Of a stretch of DNA of 64,000 bases, positions 1 through 8,407 are shown piece after piece. This stretch comes from Hazenella coriacea (GTDB lineage: Bacteria > Bacillota > Bacilli > Thermoactinomycetales > Thermoactinomycetaceae), in contig NZ_SMAG01000011.1 in assembly GCF_004341825.1 (NCBI RefSeq), positions 16,117-80,116 of the forward strand, in the 5' to 3' direction. Within the stretch, counting starts at the first letter, position 1. Each line of letters starts with the position of its first letter. Both the position numbers and the translations under genes were made by a program. Below the pieces are notes generated by a model, which had not been told where the DNA came from, ran no database searches, and saw only the letters and a program-made list of their open reading frames with translations.

Positions 1-2
1 TC

Positions 3-779
3 GATGCTCGGATTGATCGAGTTTGGAAAGCAATTCCTGGTCTAAATGGACGTGAAGTAGATGTAGAAGCAACTCTAGCTAAAACGATGAAACAGAAAGA
101 TAAGCAAAAAATAGCATGGGTATTTCGCGAAATCCAACCTAAGGTAACTTTAGATGAGCTTGAACATGCACCTATTTATCGTGGAAACGAACAAAAACGT
201 GCTGCGGCTTTGATGATCAATGTGGCTTGGGGAACTGAACACCTTCCTAACATGCTTGATATTTTACGAAAAGAACAGGTCAAAGCTACTTTTTTTTTAG
301 ACGGGTCTTGGCTGGCTAAACACCCAACAGAAGCAGAGAAGATTGTCCAAGAAGGTCATGAAATAGGTAACCATGCATACTCCCATCCTTTAATGAGTCG
401 AATCACACAAGATCGAATGGATCAGGAGATTTCTCGGACCCAACAACTGATTGAAAAAACTTTACATATTAAAAGTAAGTGGTTTGCTCCACCGGCTGGT
501 GATTTCAATGATCAAGTCGTCAAAGTGGCGAGTCAACATGGGATGAAAACTGTTTTATGGACAGTTGATACTGTAGACTGGAAAAAAACATCGAGTCCTC
601 CGATGATGATTCGAAAAATTGAACAAAATATTGATTCAGGACATTTGATTTTGACCCATCCAACAGATCGAACAGTTGAAGCACTTCCGCAAATCATCCG
701 TGTAGTGAAGAAAAAGGGGTTAAAGTTGGGAACTGTGGGGGATGTTTTGTCATCTGAAAGAGTAGATGTCATTGAGTGA
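3..779 (+). CDS. ylxY: YlxY-like polysaccharide deacetylase family protein, 5' end outside window
   Basis: The reading frame is open from the window edge, so this is a 3' fragment of 258 residues; a Met at base 87 is internal. The fold is the NodB/polysaccharide deacetylase type: the region around INVAWGTEHLP aligns with NodB motif 1 and EIGNHAYSHP with motif 2. The Asp pair expected in motif 1 (TFDDG-like) is missing, while the motif 2 histidines remain, so the deacetylase chemistry is doubtful. The place next to an M16 protease and dut matches ylxY of the Bacillus pnp-ylxY-mlpA order. A role at the cell wall or in sporulation is inferred from the family. Confidence 0.85.
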   Translation, partial: DARIDRVWKAIPGLNGREVDVEATLAKTMKQKDKQKIAWVFREIQPKVTLDELEHAPIYRGNEQKRAAALMINVAWGTEHLPNMLDILRKEQVKATFFLDGSWLAKHPTEAEKIVQEGHEIGNHAYSHPLMSRITQDRMDQEISRTQQLIEKTLHIKSKWFAPPAGDFNDQVVKVASQHGMKTVLWTVDTVDWKKTSSPPMMIRKIEQNIDSGHLILTHPTDRTVEALPQIIRVVKKKGLKLGTVGDVLSSERVDVIE

Positions 780-952
780 TGCAAGTCTTTTTTGTTATAG
801 TAGAGTATACTGCACTCTGGAGTCAATCGTGTGGATGAATAAAAGAGACGATATTTCCGCAATGAATGAATCTGAATAAGCTCTTAGAGAGCGAAAAATG
901 AGCTCTGATCGATAAGTTAACTCAAAAACTGATCATAAACTAGGAGGGTCTA

Positions 953-2206
953 ATGATCGTTAAACAAACGCTATCCAATGGACTTCGGGTAATCGCAGAA
1001 CAAATCCCTCATGTACGTTCTGTTGCTCTTGGGATCTGGATCGGTACAGGTTCTCAAAATGAAACTATTCATAACAATGGAATTTCCCATTTCATTGAAC
1101 ATATGATGTTTAAGGGGACAGAAAGTCGTACGGCTCGCCAATTAGCTGAGTCATTTGATGAGATCGGTGGTCATGTGAATGCTTTTACCTCCAAAGAGAT
1201 GACCTGTTATTATACCAAAGTTCTTGACGAACATTTTTCTACATCTTTAGAAATCTTAGCAGATATGTTTTTTAATTCTACGTTTTTAGAAGAAGAGATT
1301 GAAAAAGAAAAAAAGGTGATTATTGAAGAGATCCGTATGGTGGAAGATGCCCCTGATGATCTTGTACATGACTTGCTCTCTGAAGCCTCAATGGGGATCC
1401 ACCCTTTAAGCTATCCTATTTTAGGCTCGATAGAAAATGTACAAAGTTATCAGCGAGATGATCTCATACATTATAAAGATCAATTCTATCATCCTCATAA
1501 CGTGGTCATTGCGATTGCAGGGCATCTACCAGATGATTATTTGGAACAGATTGAAGCCTTGTTTTCAGGATATACTGGTGAATCTGTTTCAAATATATGT
1601 GAGCAACCGGTCTTTACACCTAATATGAAAATTAGACAAAAATCTACAGAGCAATCTCATATTTGTATAGGATTACCAGGGCTTCCTGTGGGAGATCCAC
1701 GCATTTATACTTTAGTATTATTAAATAATGTATTGGGTGGAAATATGAGCTCTCGTCTCTTTCAAGAGATTCGTGAAGAGCGTGGGTTAGCTTACTCTGT
1801 ATTTTCGTATCATTCCGCACATCGAGATACAGGTATTTTCTCTATTTATGCTGGGACAGCGCATGAACAAGAAGATGAAGTTTGTGAACGGATTCAACAA
1901 ACATTGGCGCATGTTCGAGATCAGGGATTGACTCCTAAGGAATTAAAGAAAGCCAAGGAGCAACTCAAAGGAAGTATGATGCTTGGTTTGGAAAGTACTA
2001 ATAATCGGATGAGTCGGATGGGGCGTAATGAAATCCTTTTAGGTAGACATCTAAGCTTAGATGAAGTAGTGGACAGCATAGAAAAAATTACTCTTGATGA
2101 AGTGAATCAGCTCGCAAGAGAGATTTTCTCATCTGAGATGTCACTCGCATTAATTTCACCAACAGGGAAAGAGCCGACAACTTTTAGGAGGAACAATCTT
2201 GTTTAA
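953..2206 (+). CDS. mlpA: M16 family zinc protease MlpA (processing-peptidase-like)
   Basis: 417 residues, usual for a single M16B protein. The inverted zinc motif HxxEH is seen as HFIEH near residue 47, with a downstream Glu-rich helix (EEIEKEKKVIIEEI) that supplies the third zinc ligand in this family. The R/Y pair of the second half is visible around SSRLFQEIREERGLAYSV. The start has an AGGAGG site about 7 bases upstream. It overlaps dut by 8 bases. Soluble, no signal peptide. The physiological substrate is not known from sequence. Confidence 0.93.
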   Translation: MIVKQTLSNGLRVIAEQIPHVRSVALGIWIGTGSQNETIHNNGISHFIEHMMFKGTESRTARQLAESFDEIGGHVNAFTSKEMTCYYTKVLDEHFSTSLEILADMFFNSTFLEEEIEKEKKVIIEEIRMVEDAPDDLVHDLLSEASMGIHPLSYPILGSIENVQSYQRDDLIHYKDQFYHPHNVVIAIAGHLPDDYLEQIEALFSGYTGESVSNICEQPVFTPNMKIRQKSTEQSHICIGLPGLPVGDPRIYTLVLLNNVLGGNMSSRLFQEIREERGLAYSVFSYHSAHRDTGIFSIYAGTAHEQEDEVCERIQQTLAHVRDQGLTPKELKKAKEQLKGSMMLGLESTNNRMSRMGRNEILLGRHLSLDEVVDSIEKITLDEVNQLAREIFSSEMSLALISPTGKEPTTFRRNNLV

Positions 2207-2642
2207 TGTCCAAATGATTCAATTAGCAGGAAATAAAGATCTTCCTCTTCCTGTTCAAATGTCTTCAGGTTCCAGCGGATTTGATCTACAAGCGGCAGTG
2301 AACGAACCCGTTATCATTCGGCCAGGACAGTGGAAACTGATCCCTACAGGGTTTGCAATTGCCATGCCACCAGGATTAGAAGCACAGATCCGGCCGAGAA
2401 GTGGACTAGCATTCAAACATGGTATTACGGTACTAAATAGCCCAGGTACCATAGATGCGGATTATCGGGGAGAGATCGGTGTCTTAGTACTTAACCTTGG
2501 GGAAGAGCCATACCAAGTGGAACGTGGACAGCGAATCGCTCAAATGGTCTTTATGCAAGTGCCTGACGTTCAGTTGCAAGTGACAGATCAACTAGATTCA
2601 ACAACCAGAGGAACAGGTGGGTTTGGACATACCGGTAAATAG
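2199..2642 (+). CDS. dut: dUTP diphosphatase
   Basis: Hydrolyses dUTP to dUMP and pyrophosphate, keeping uracil out of DNA and feeding dTMP synthesis. All five trimeric dUTPase motifs are visible: SSGFDLQA, RPRSGLAF, GTIDADYRGEIGV, GQRIAQMVF and the C-terminal P-loop-like RGTGGFGHTG. 147 residues is the family length. The start is a TTG placed 7 bases after AGGAGG; the first ATG at 2214 is too far from that site. It overlaps the end of mlpA, so translation is probably coupled. Confidence 0.95.
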   Translation: MFNVQMIQLAGNKDLPLPVQMSSGSSGFDLQAAVNEPVIIRPGQWKLIPTGFAIAMPPGLEAQIRPRSGLAFKHGITVLNSPGTIDADYRGEIGVLVLNLGEEPYQVERGQRIAQMVFMQVPDVQLQVTDQLDSTTRGTGGFGHTGK

Positions 2643-2659
2643 GAAGAGGTGGATTTCCT

Positions 2660-2839
2660 ATGGTTACAACGTCCCAGAGCCTACAATTAGAAAAAGAGTT
2701 AGAGAGGCTGCGACTTGAGCTTTATCAATCTGTTAATGGGGAGCTTTCTCGTTTAACAGATGCCAGAGTTTTGCCTGTCTCCCAAGAACTCGATGACATC
2801 ATTGTACAAGTTCAAAGAGAAAAGCAAAGGCATTGTTAA
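2660..2839 (+). CDS. Spo0E-like aspartyl-phosphate phosphatase
   Basis: A 59-residue ORF with an AGAGGTGG ribosome site 7 bases before ATG and a perfect terminator right after it. It begins with a charged amphipathic helix (EKELERLRLELYQ) and a second helix carries SQELDDIIVQ, the SxELD signature of Spo0E family phosphatases that dephosphorylate Spo0A~P and delay sporulation. It lies 17 bases after dut and probably belongs to that transcript. Small Spo0E paralogs are common in spore formers; which response regulator it acts on is not visible. Confidence 0.82.
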   Translation: MVTTSQSLQLEKELERLRLELYQSVNGELSRLTDARVLPVSQELDDIIVQVQREKQRHC

Positions 2840-2850
2840 TCCAATGATTC

Positions 2851-2882
2851 GTTCACCTTTTGATGAAGGTGAACTTTTTTTG
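2851..2882 (+). terminator. Rho-independent terminator after the Spo0E-like gene
   Basis: Perfect 9-bp stem GTTCACCTT/AAGGTGAAC with a 6-base loop, followed by a run of eight T. It ends the mlpA-dut-spo0E-like transcript. Confidence 0.92.
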
Positions 2883-2946
2883 TCATAAATGAATGAACTG
2901 CTTGAATACATTTTTTACAACGTAGATCAAGGGAGGAAGAAGCTGG

Positions 2947-3216
2947 ATGAGATGGAGTGAATTTTCTACTAAAGAGTGTGTTGATATGGTTAATGGTGAG
3001 AAGATCGGTAGTTTTAGTCAAGCAGATCTTACCTTTCACCCACAAACGGGAAAAATTGAAACGGTCTTAGTTCCAACTCAAACATCTTGGTTTAAAAAAA
3101 ATAAACATGAAGTAGAACTCTCCTGGAAAGTAATTAAAAAAATTGGTCCAGAAATGGTTTTGGTTGATACATCATCTAATCGTCTAACAGCAAAAGGTGA
3201 AACTAGCTTTAAATAA
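2947..3216 (+). CDS. ymxH: YlmC/YmxH family sporulation protein (PRC-barrel)
   Basis: 89 residues with the PRC-barrel pattern of the YlmC/YmxH family: KECVDMVNGEKIGSFSQADLTFHPQTGKIETVLVP. A GGGAGGAAG ribosome site lies 8 bases before the ATG. It stands directly upstream of dpaA/dpaB as in other Bacillales. The family is expressed in sporulation, but its biochemical role is unknown; the barrel is generally a protein- or RNA-interaction fold. Confidence 0.85.
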   Translation: MRWSEFSTKECVDMVNGEKIGSFSQADLTFHPQTGKIETVLVPTQTSWFKKNKHEVELSWKVIKKIGPEMVLVDTSSNRLTAKGETSFK

Positions 3217-3219
3217 GGG

Positions 3220-3248
3220 AACCAGTTACTTGCCAGCAACATATGATG
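3220..3248 (+). promoter_or_regulatory. Possible sigma-K-type promoter for dpaA
   Basis: GGAACC followed about 16 bases later by CATATGATG resembles the mother-cell sigma-K pattern (-35 containing AC, -10 CATAnnnTA). It sits about 80 bases before dpaA, whose homologues are transcribed by sigma-K. The -10 match is incomplete, so this is tentative. Confidence 0.3.
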
Positions 3249-3325
3249 GGATCAAGGAAGAACAAGAAAGATGAACGCTCATTTAGGATGACCAGTCAAT
3301 TTCTGTAGAAAGGGGTCATGAGCGA

Positions 3326-4225
3326 ATGCTGGCAGGAAAACATGTCGTCTTTCTCGGTGGAGATGCACGACAATTAGAAGTGATTAAGAGTTGTATACAG
3401 ATGAACGCCAAAGTTAGTTTGATCGGCTATGACAATTTACAAAGTCCTTTTAGTGGAGCTACCCTTCGAGAATTAAGTACCGATTTTCTCAAACAGGCAG
3501 ATATCCTCGTTTTACCTATCATTGGCACAGATGAAAAAGGACAGATCAACAGTGTTTTTACCTCTAAACAACTCATCCTCTCAGAAGAACACGTTCAAGC
3601 ATTACCCAAGCACTGTATCGTTTTTGCAGGAATTGCTCGCTCTTATTTAACAAGGTTATGTCAAACGTATGATGTCACCTTAATCGAGCTGATGGATCGC
3701 GATGATGTTGCCATTTACAACTCCATTCCAACAGTGGAAGGAGCTTTAATGATGGCAATTCAAAATACAGATATCACTATACATGGTTCGGTCAGTATTG
3801 TGTTGGGATTAGGGAGAGTTGGGATGACCCTAGCTCGAACCTTACATGCGATCGGAGCAAAGGTGAAAGTCGGAATCAGAAGCTCTGATGACTTTGCAAG
3901 AGCATTTGAAATGGGAGTCGAACCTTTCCATATTCAAGATTTGTCAGAACATCTTAGAGACGCTGACCTTGTATTTAATACGATCCCTGCAGTGGTGATT
4001 ACCGCTCCAATCTTAGCCCAGATGCCATATGATGTTGTGATTCTAGATCTGGCTTCCAAACCCGGAGGCGTTGACTATGCGTTTGCTGAGAAAAGAGGGA
4101 TTAAAGCATTATTTGCTCCCAGTTTACCAGGAATCGTGGCACCCAAAACTGCTGGGAAAATCTTGGCACGAACGATTACACAACTAATGTTTCATGCGGT
4201 TGAAAAGGAGGGAACAGTACAATGA
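3326..4225 (+). CDS. dpaA: Dipicolinate synthase subunit A
   Basis: 299 residues. With DpaB it oxidises dihydrodipicolinate to dipicolinic acid in the mother cell, for uptake into the spore core. The C-terminal half carries a Rossmann nucleotide motif (VLGLGRVGMTLARTL) near residues 160-175; the N-terminal half has the family pattern VVFLGGDARQLEVI. It overlaps dpaB by 4 bases (ATGA), so the subunits are translationally coupled. The substrate comes from dapA, encoded downstream. Confidence 0.95.
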   Translation: MLAGKHVVFLGGDARQLEVIKSCIQMNAKVSLIGYDNLQSPFSGATLRELSTDFLKQADILVLPIIGTDEKGQINSVFTSKQLILSEEHVQALPKHCIVFAGIARSYLTRLCQTYDVTLIELMDRDDVAIYNSIPTVEGALMMAIQNTDITIHGSVSIVLGLGRVGMTLARTLHAIGAKVKVGIRSSDDFARAFEMGVEPFHIQDLSEHLRDADLVFNTIPAVVITAPILAQMPYDVVILDLASKPGGVDYAFAEKRGIKALFAPSLPGIVAPKTAGKILARTITQLMFHAVEKEGTVQ

Positions 4226-4824
4226 ACTTTGAAGGGCTAACAATCGGGTTTGCGTTGTCGGGTTCCCATTGTACTCATGATGAAGTATTACCGCAAATGA
4301 AACGATTAGTTGAACAAGGAGCACGGATCATCCCTATTTTGTCCCATACAGTAGCAACCGTGGATAGTCGTTTTGGAACTGCTGAAGATTGGAAAAAACA
4401 AATTATTGAAATGACTGGTGAGACTCCACTCATGACGATCCCAGAAGTGGAGCCCCTTGGACCTAAGGGATTATTAGATTGTTTGGTCATTGCTCCTTGT
4501 ACGGGTAACACACTGGCAAGGTTAGCTAATGCCATTACGGATGGACCTGTTTTAATGGCTGCTAAAGCACAGATGAGGAATCATCGTCCGGTTGTGTTGG
4601 CAATCTCTACGAATGATGCACTTGGATTGAATGCAACCAATTTAGCACGTCTTCTTACAGCGAAGGATCTTTATTTTGTACCGTTTGGTCAAGATAATCC
4701 TGAGAAGAAGCCAAAATCAATGGTTGCACGAATGGAGTTAATTCCTGAGACATGCCGATTAGCGATCGAAGGTAGACAACTCCAACCATTAGTAGTTGAA
4801 AAATACCGTGACTTCACATCATAA
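4222..4824 (+). CDS. dpaB: Dipicolinate synthase subunit B (flavoprotein)
   Basis: 200 residues of the flavoprotein (HFCD-like) fold: GLTIGFALSGSHCTHDEVLPQ at the N-terminus and DCLVIAPCTGNTLARLANAI for the flavin and subunit contact. Partner of DpaA; its start overlaps the dpaA stop. A hairpin before asd probably ends or attenuates this transcript. Confidence 0.95.
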   Translation: MNFEGLTIGFALSGSHCTHDEVLPQMKRLVEQGARIIPILSHTVATVDSRFGTAEDWKKQIIEMTGETPLMTIPEVEPLGPKGLLDCLVIAPCTGNTLARLANAITDGPVLMAAKAQMRNHRPVVLAISTNDALGLNATNLARLLTAKDLYFVPFGQDNPEKKPKSMVARMELIPETCRLAIEGRQLQPLVVEKYRDFTS

Positions 4825-4913
4825 TAGATAAGAACAATGGGTCAAAGAAATATTTTTAACAAGATAAAGCATGAAAGCATCTTTATGGATGATGCAAATC
4901 GATGAGGTTTACT

Positions 4914-4957
4914 AGTCCCCTACATAAAAGTATAAATATATTGAAGGGGACTTTTTG
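4914..4957 (+). terminator. Terminator between dpaB and asd
   Basis: 8-bp arms AGTCCCCT/AGGGGACT separated by 23 bases, then a short T run. It separates the sporulation dpaAB transcript from asd-dapG-dapA. Confidence 0.7.
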
Positions 4958-4992
4958 TATTTTGTTTTTAAGATGGGAAGGGGAATGACCAG

Positions 4993-6024
4993 ATGAAAAA
5001 GGACTTATACACAGTGGCTGTGGTTGGAGCAACGGGTGCGGTTGGACAACAGATTCTCAAACATTTGGAGGAGCGAAAATTCCCAATTAAGGAGATACGC
5101 CCCCTCGCTTCTGCACGATCTGTGGGTCAGACAATTACATTTGGAGGGAAAGAAGTAGAAATACAAGAGGCAACACCTCATGCATTTAAGGGCGTTGATC
5201 TTGCTTTATTTAGTGCTGGTGGAAGTGTAAGTCTCTCCTTAGCAAAGGAAGCTGTAGCACATGGAGCCATTGTGATTGATAATACAAATGCATTTCGTAT
5301 GGACCCTGAAGTCCCATTGGTTGTTCCGGAAGTAAATCGGGAAGCCATTCAGGAACACAAAGGGATTATTGCTAATCCTAACTGTTCAACGATTCAAATG
5401 GTCGTGGCTTTAAAGCCGTTATTAGACCAGTATGGCTTGGAACGGGTGATTGTTTCTACGTACCAAGCCGTTTCTGGAGCCGGTTGGCAAGCTTCGGATG
5501 AGCTTCTCAGCCAAAGTAATGCGGTCCTCCAGGATGAACAAGTTGAAGCGAAAATTTTGCCTGTAGGACGATTGCCGCAACACCACCAAATGGCATTTAA
5601 TGTGATTCCTCAGGTGGATGTGGCTCAAGATAATGGATACACACTTGAAGAGATGAAAATGGTTAATGAGACAAGAAAAATCTTTAGTGAAAATGAACTT
5701 GCGTTATCAGCTACCTGTGTGCGTGTACCTGTATTGCGGGGACATAGTGAATCGATCTATGTGGAATTAAAAAGTGAATATGACCTAGAAGAAGTGCGGC
5801 AATTACTTAGCTCTACTTCAGGCGTCGTTGTGCAAGATCAAATCGAGAAGCAGATTTATCCCATGCCCCTAGATGCTACTGATCAAATAGAGGTTTATAT
5901 AGGCCGGATTCGTCGTGATCTCAGTCATCCCCGTGGTCTCCACTTATGGGTGGTTTCTGATAATTTATTAAAAGGGGCTGCTGTGAATACGATTCAAATT
6001 GCAGAAGCCATCATCGCAGACTAG
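4993..6024 (+). CDS. asd: Aspartate-semialdehyde dehydrogenase
   Basis: Reduces aspartyl phosphate to aspartate semialdehyde with NADPH, the branch point to lysine/DAP, threonine and methionine. GATGAVGQQIL near residue 12 binds NADP, and NPNCSTIQM carries the catalytic Cys (near residue 129). 343 residues is the normal length. It lies 19 bases before dapG, in one operon with dapG and dapA, so flux to peptidoglycan and dipicolinate precursors is encoded together. Confidence 0.96.
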   Translation: MKKDLYTVAVVGATGAVGQQILKHLEERKFPIKEIRPLASARSVGQTITFGGKEVEIQEATPHAFKGVDLALFSAGGSVSLSLAKEAVAHGAIVIDNTNAFRMDPEVPLVVPEVNREAIQEHKGIIANPNCSTIQMVVALKPLLDQYGLERVIVSTYQAVSGAGWQASDELLSQSNAVLQDEQVEAKILPVGRLPQHHQMAFNVIPQVDVAQDNGYTLEEMKMVNETRKIFSENELALSATCVRVPVLRGHSESIYVELKSEYDLEEVRQLLSSTSGVVVQDQIEKQIYPMPLDATDQIEVYIGRIRRDLSHPRGLHLWVVSDNLLKGAAVNTIQIAEAIIAD

Positions 6025-6043
6025 GAACAGAGAAGGGAAATTT

Positions 6044-7276
6044 ATGAAAATTTTAGTGCAGAAATTTGGGGGCACCTCTGTGGGGACACCTGAGCAACGT
6101 CAATACGTTCTACACCATGTTCAACGTGCTCAAGCAGAGGGGTTTGCTGTGGTAGTGGTTGTTTCAGCAATGGGAAGAAAAGGAGACCCATACGCAACAG
6201 ATACTTTATTAGGTCTAACCCAACAATACGGAAACATATCTTTACGAGAACGAGATTTATTAATGAGTTGTGGAGAAATCATCTCTGCTTCTACTCTTTC
6301 TAGCCTACTCTCCCAACGGGAGATTGAAAATGTTGTATTGACGGGTGGACAAGCGGGAATTATCACCAATGATCATCACGCCAGCGCGCAAATCATTACG
6401 ATTAATCCCAAACGGATTCGGGCAGAGTTGGAAAAGGGAAAAGTGGTCATTGTAGCTGGTTTTCAAGGTCAAACAACAGATGGAGAAATCACAACCCTCG
6501 GTCGTGGAGGCAGTGATACGACTGCTACTGCCTTAGGTGTGGCTTTACAAGCTGACTGTGTAGATATTTTTACAGATGTAGAAGGAATTATGACTGCTGA
6601 TCCTCGAATTGTTGAGGATGCTTCCCCGCTTGAAACAGTCACTTATATTGAGATGTGTAATTTGGCTTTTCAAGGAGCAAAAGTAATCCATCCTCGTGCT
6701 GTAGAAATTGCGATGCAGACGAATGTACCCATTCGTGTCCGGTGTACAAAAACGGATCATCCTGGAACGCTTGTGACGAGTGTCCTGACTACGAACACTG
6801 TAGCTGGAGAGATGCGAGATTCACTCATTACTGGGATTACCCAAATGCCAGATGTCACACAGGTGAGGGTGCCAACCAATAAAGGTCAATATGATATGCA
6901 ACTGAAAGTTTTTAAAGCAATGGCAGATAATGAGATTAGTGTTGACTTTATCAGTGTGAATCCAAGTGGAATAGCTTATACTGTGTATGATCAGTATGCG
7001 AAACGTGCCGAGCAAATTTTACGAGATTTGGATTTAGAGCCTGAGTTACAAGAGAATTGCGCAAAGGTTTCTGTCGTAGGAGCTGGAATTTACGGAGTTC
7101 CTGGTGTAATGGCGAAGATCGTTGAAGCACTTACTGAAGAAGATATTCAAATCTTACAATCAGCGGATTCGCATACAACGATTTGGGTTTTAGTGAAAGG
7201 AACTGATATGGCTCAAGCAGTTCGTGCCTTACACAGGAAATTTAATTTGCATTTATTAAACTATGGATCGATGTGA
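6044..7276 (+). CDS. dapG: Aspartate kinase I (DAP-regulated type)
   Basis: Phosphorylates aspartate at the start of the lysine/DAP pathway. KFGGTSVG opens the kinase domain and TLGRGGSDTTA closes the active site; two ACT domains follow after about residue 260 (MPDVTQVRVP and CAKVSVVGAGI). The chosen ATG has AGAAGGGAAA just upstream; an earlier in-frame TTG would overlap asd and has no ribosome site. 410 residues. Its position with asd and dapA indicates the DAP-responsive isoenzyme rather than the lysine-sensitive LysC. Confidence 0.92.
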   Translation: MKILVQKFGGTSVGTPEQRQYVLHHVQRAQAEGFAVVVVVSAMGRKGDPYATDTLLGLTQQYGNISLRERDLLMSCGEIISASTLSSLLSQREIENVVLTGGQAGIITNDHHASAQIITINPKRIRAELEKGKVVIVAGFQGQTTDGEITTLGRGGSDTTATALGVALQADCVDIFTDVEGIMTADPRIVEDASPLETVTYIEMCNLAFQGAKVIHPRAVEIAMQTNVPIRVRCTKTDHPGTLVTSVLTTNTVAGEMRDSLITGITQMPDVTQVRVPTNKGQYDMQLKVFKAMADNEISVDFISVNPSGIAYTVYDQYAKRAEQILRDLDLEPELQENCAKVSVVGAGIYGVPGVMAKIVEALTEEDIQILQSADSHTTIWVLVKGTDMAQAVRALHRKFNLHLLNYGSM

Positions 7277-7290
7277 TGGAGGGAATGAAG

Positions 7291-8172
7291 ATGCAATTTG
7301 GACGGTTAGTAACAGCTATGATTACTCCATTTACCAAGGAACATCAAATTGATTGGTTAAGTTTAGAGAAAGTAATCGAACATTTAATTGAGACAGGCAC
7401 CGATGCGATTGTTGTTTCCGGGACGACTGCAGAATCCCCCAATCTCTCAAAAGAAGAGAAATTAAAGCTCTTTCAATTTACATTAAATCAAGTACAGGGC
7501 CGTGTGAAAGTGATTGCGGGCACAGGATCAAACAACACGGAAGAAACCATCGATTTTACCAAAGAAGCTGAAAAAATCGGTGTAGATGGTGTGATGTTAG
7601 TTGTCCCTTATTACAATAAACCATCACAAGAAGGTTTATATCAACACTTTGCAGCGATTGCTACATCTACATCATTACCGGTTATGTTATATAACGTTCC
7701 AGGTCGAACGGGCGTGAATATGAGTGTATCCACAATGGTGAAACTCGTTAGTTTGAAAAATGTGGTAGCAATTAAAGAAGCTAGTGGAGACCTAACGCAA
7801 ATTTCGCAACTGATTGCCTCGATTCCTGACGATGTTGCAGTATACAGTGGAGATGATGGGATTACTTTACCTGTTATGGCTGTTGGTGGGGTAGGCGTTG
7901 TAAGTGTGGCTAGTCATGTAATCGGAAAAGAAATGAAAAAGATGATCGAAGCGTTTTTTGCTGGGGATCATGAAACAGCAACTTCTATTCATCAACAATT
8001 TTTGCCTGTTTTCCAAGGACTATTTATTACTTCTAATCCAGTTCCAGTGAAATACGCTTTGTCTAAATTAAATTTATGTGAGCCTTGGGTACGTCTACCA
8101 CTAGTTGAAATGGATGAAACTGAGAAATTAGCTACCGATGGATGGATCGAGCTATTAAAGAAAACAGTATAA
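7291..8172 (+). CDS. dapA: 4-hydroxy-tetrahydrodipicolinate synthase
   Basis: Condenses pyruvate with aspartate semialdehyde. The class I aldolase barrel is clear: GTTAESPNLSKEEK near the N-terminus, YNVPGRTGVNM with the catalytic Tyr, and the Schiff-base Lys in VAIKEASGD (near residue 161). 293 residues. The ATG at 7291 is preferred because GGAGGG lies 7 bases upstream; earlier in-frame GTG/ATG codons overlap that site. A perfect terminator follows. Confidence 0.95.
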   Translation: MQFGRLVTAMITPFTKEHQIDWLSLEKVIEHLIETGTDAIVVSGTTAESPNLSKEEKLKLFQFTLNQVQGRVKVIAGTGSNNTEETIDFTKEAEKIGVDGVMLVVPYYNKPSQEGLYQHFAAIATSTSLPVMLYNVPGRTGVNMSVSTMVKLVSLKNVVAIKEASGDLTQISQLIASIPDDVAVYSGDDGITLPVMAVGGVGVVSVASHVIGKEMKKMIEAFFAGDHETATSIHQQFLPVFQGLFITSNPVPVKYALSKLNLCEPWVRLPLVEMDETEKLATDGWIELLKKTV

Positions 8173-8198
8173 AATAAGTATGGAATCGTAATACTATG

Positions 8199-8222
8199 CC
8201 GCCCATTGAGGCGGTTTTTTTG
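8199..8222 (+). terminator. Terminator after dapA
   Basis: CCGCC/GGCGG stem with a 6-base loop, followed by seven T. It ends the asd-dapG-dapA operon. Confidence 0.88.
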
Positions 8223-8315
8223 TTGTTAAGGTAAGAAAAAATAAATTTCGAACAAACTAAGGATGAAAAGTGTTACCCATTTCCCTCGAAACTGAAAAGG
8301 AAATCAAACATTTAG

Positions 8316-8345
8316 TTGCATACACTTTTTCCAATCGTATATAAT
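8316..8345 (+). promoter_or_regulatory. Sigma-A promoter of the RNase J gene
   Basis: TTGCAT, an 18-base spacer and a consensus TATAAT. The leader to the TTG start is about 55 bases. Confidence 0.75.
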
Positions 8346-8407
8346 GTGGTTAGTGAGATTTGTGCGGTGAAGGGTGAACCAACAATTAAATATAGGAGGT
8401 TACATTT

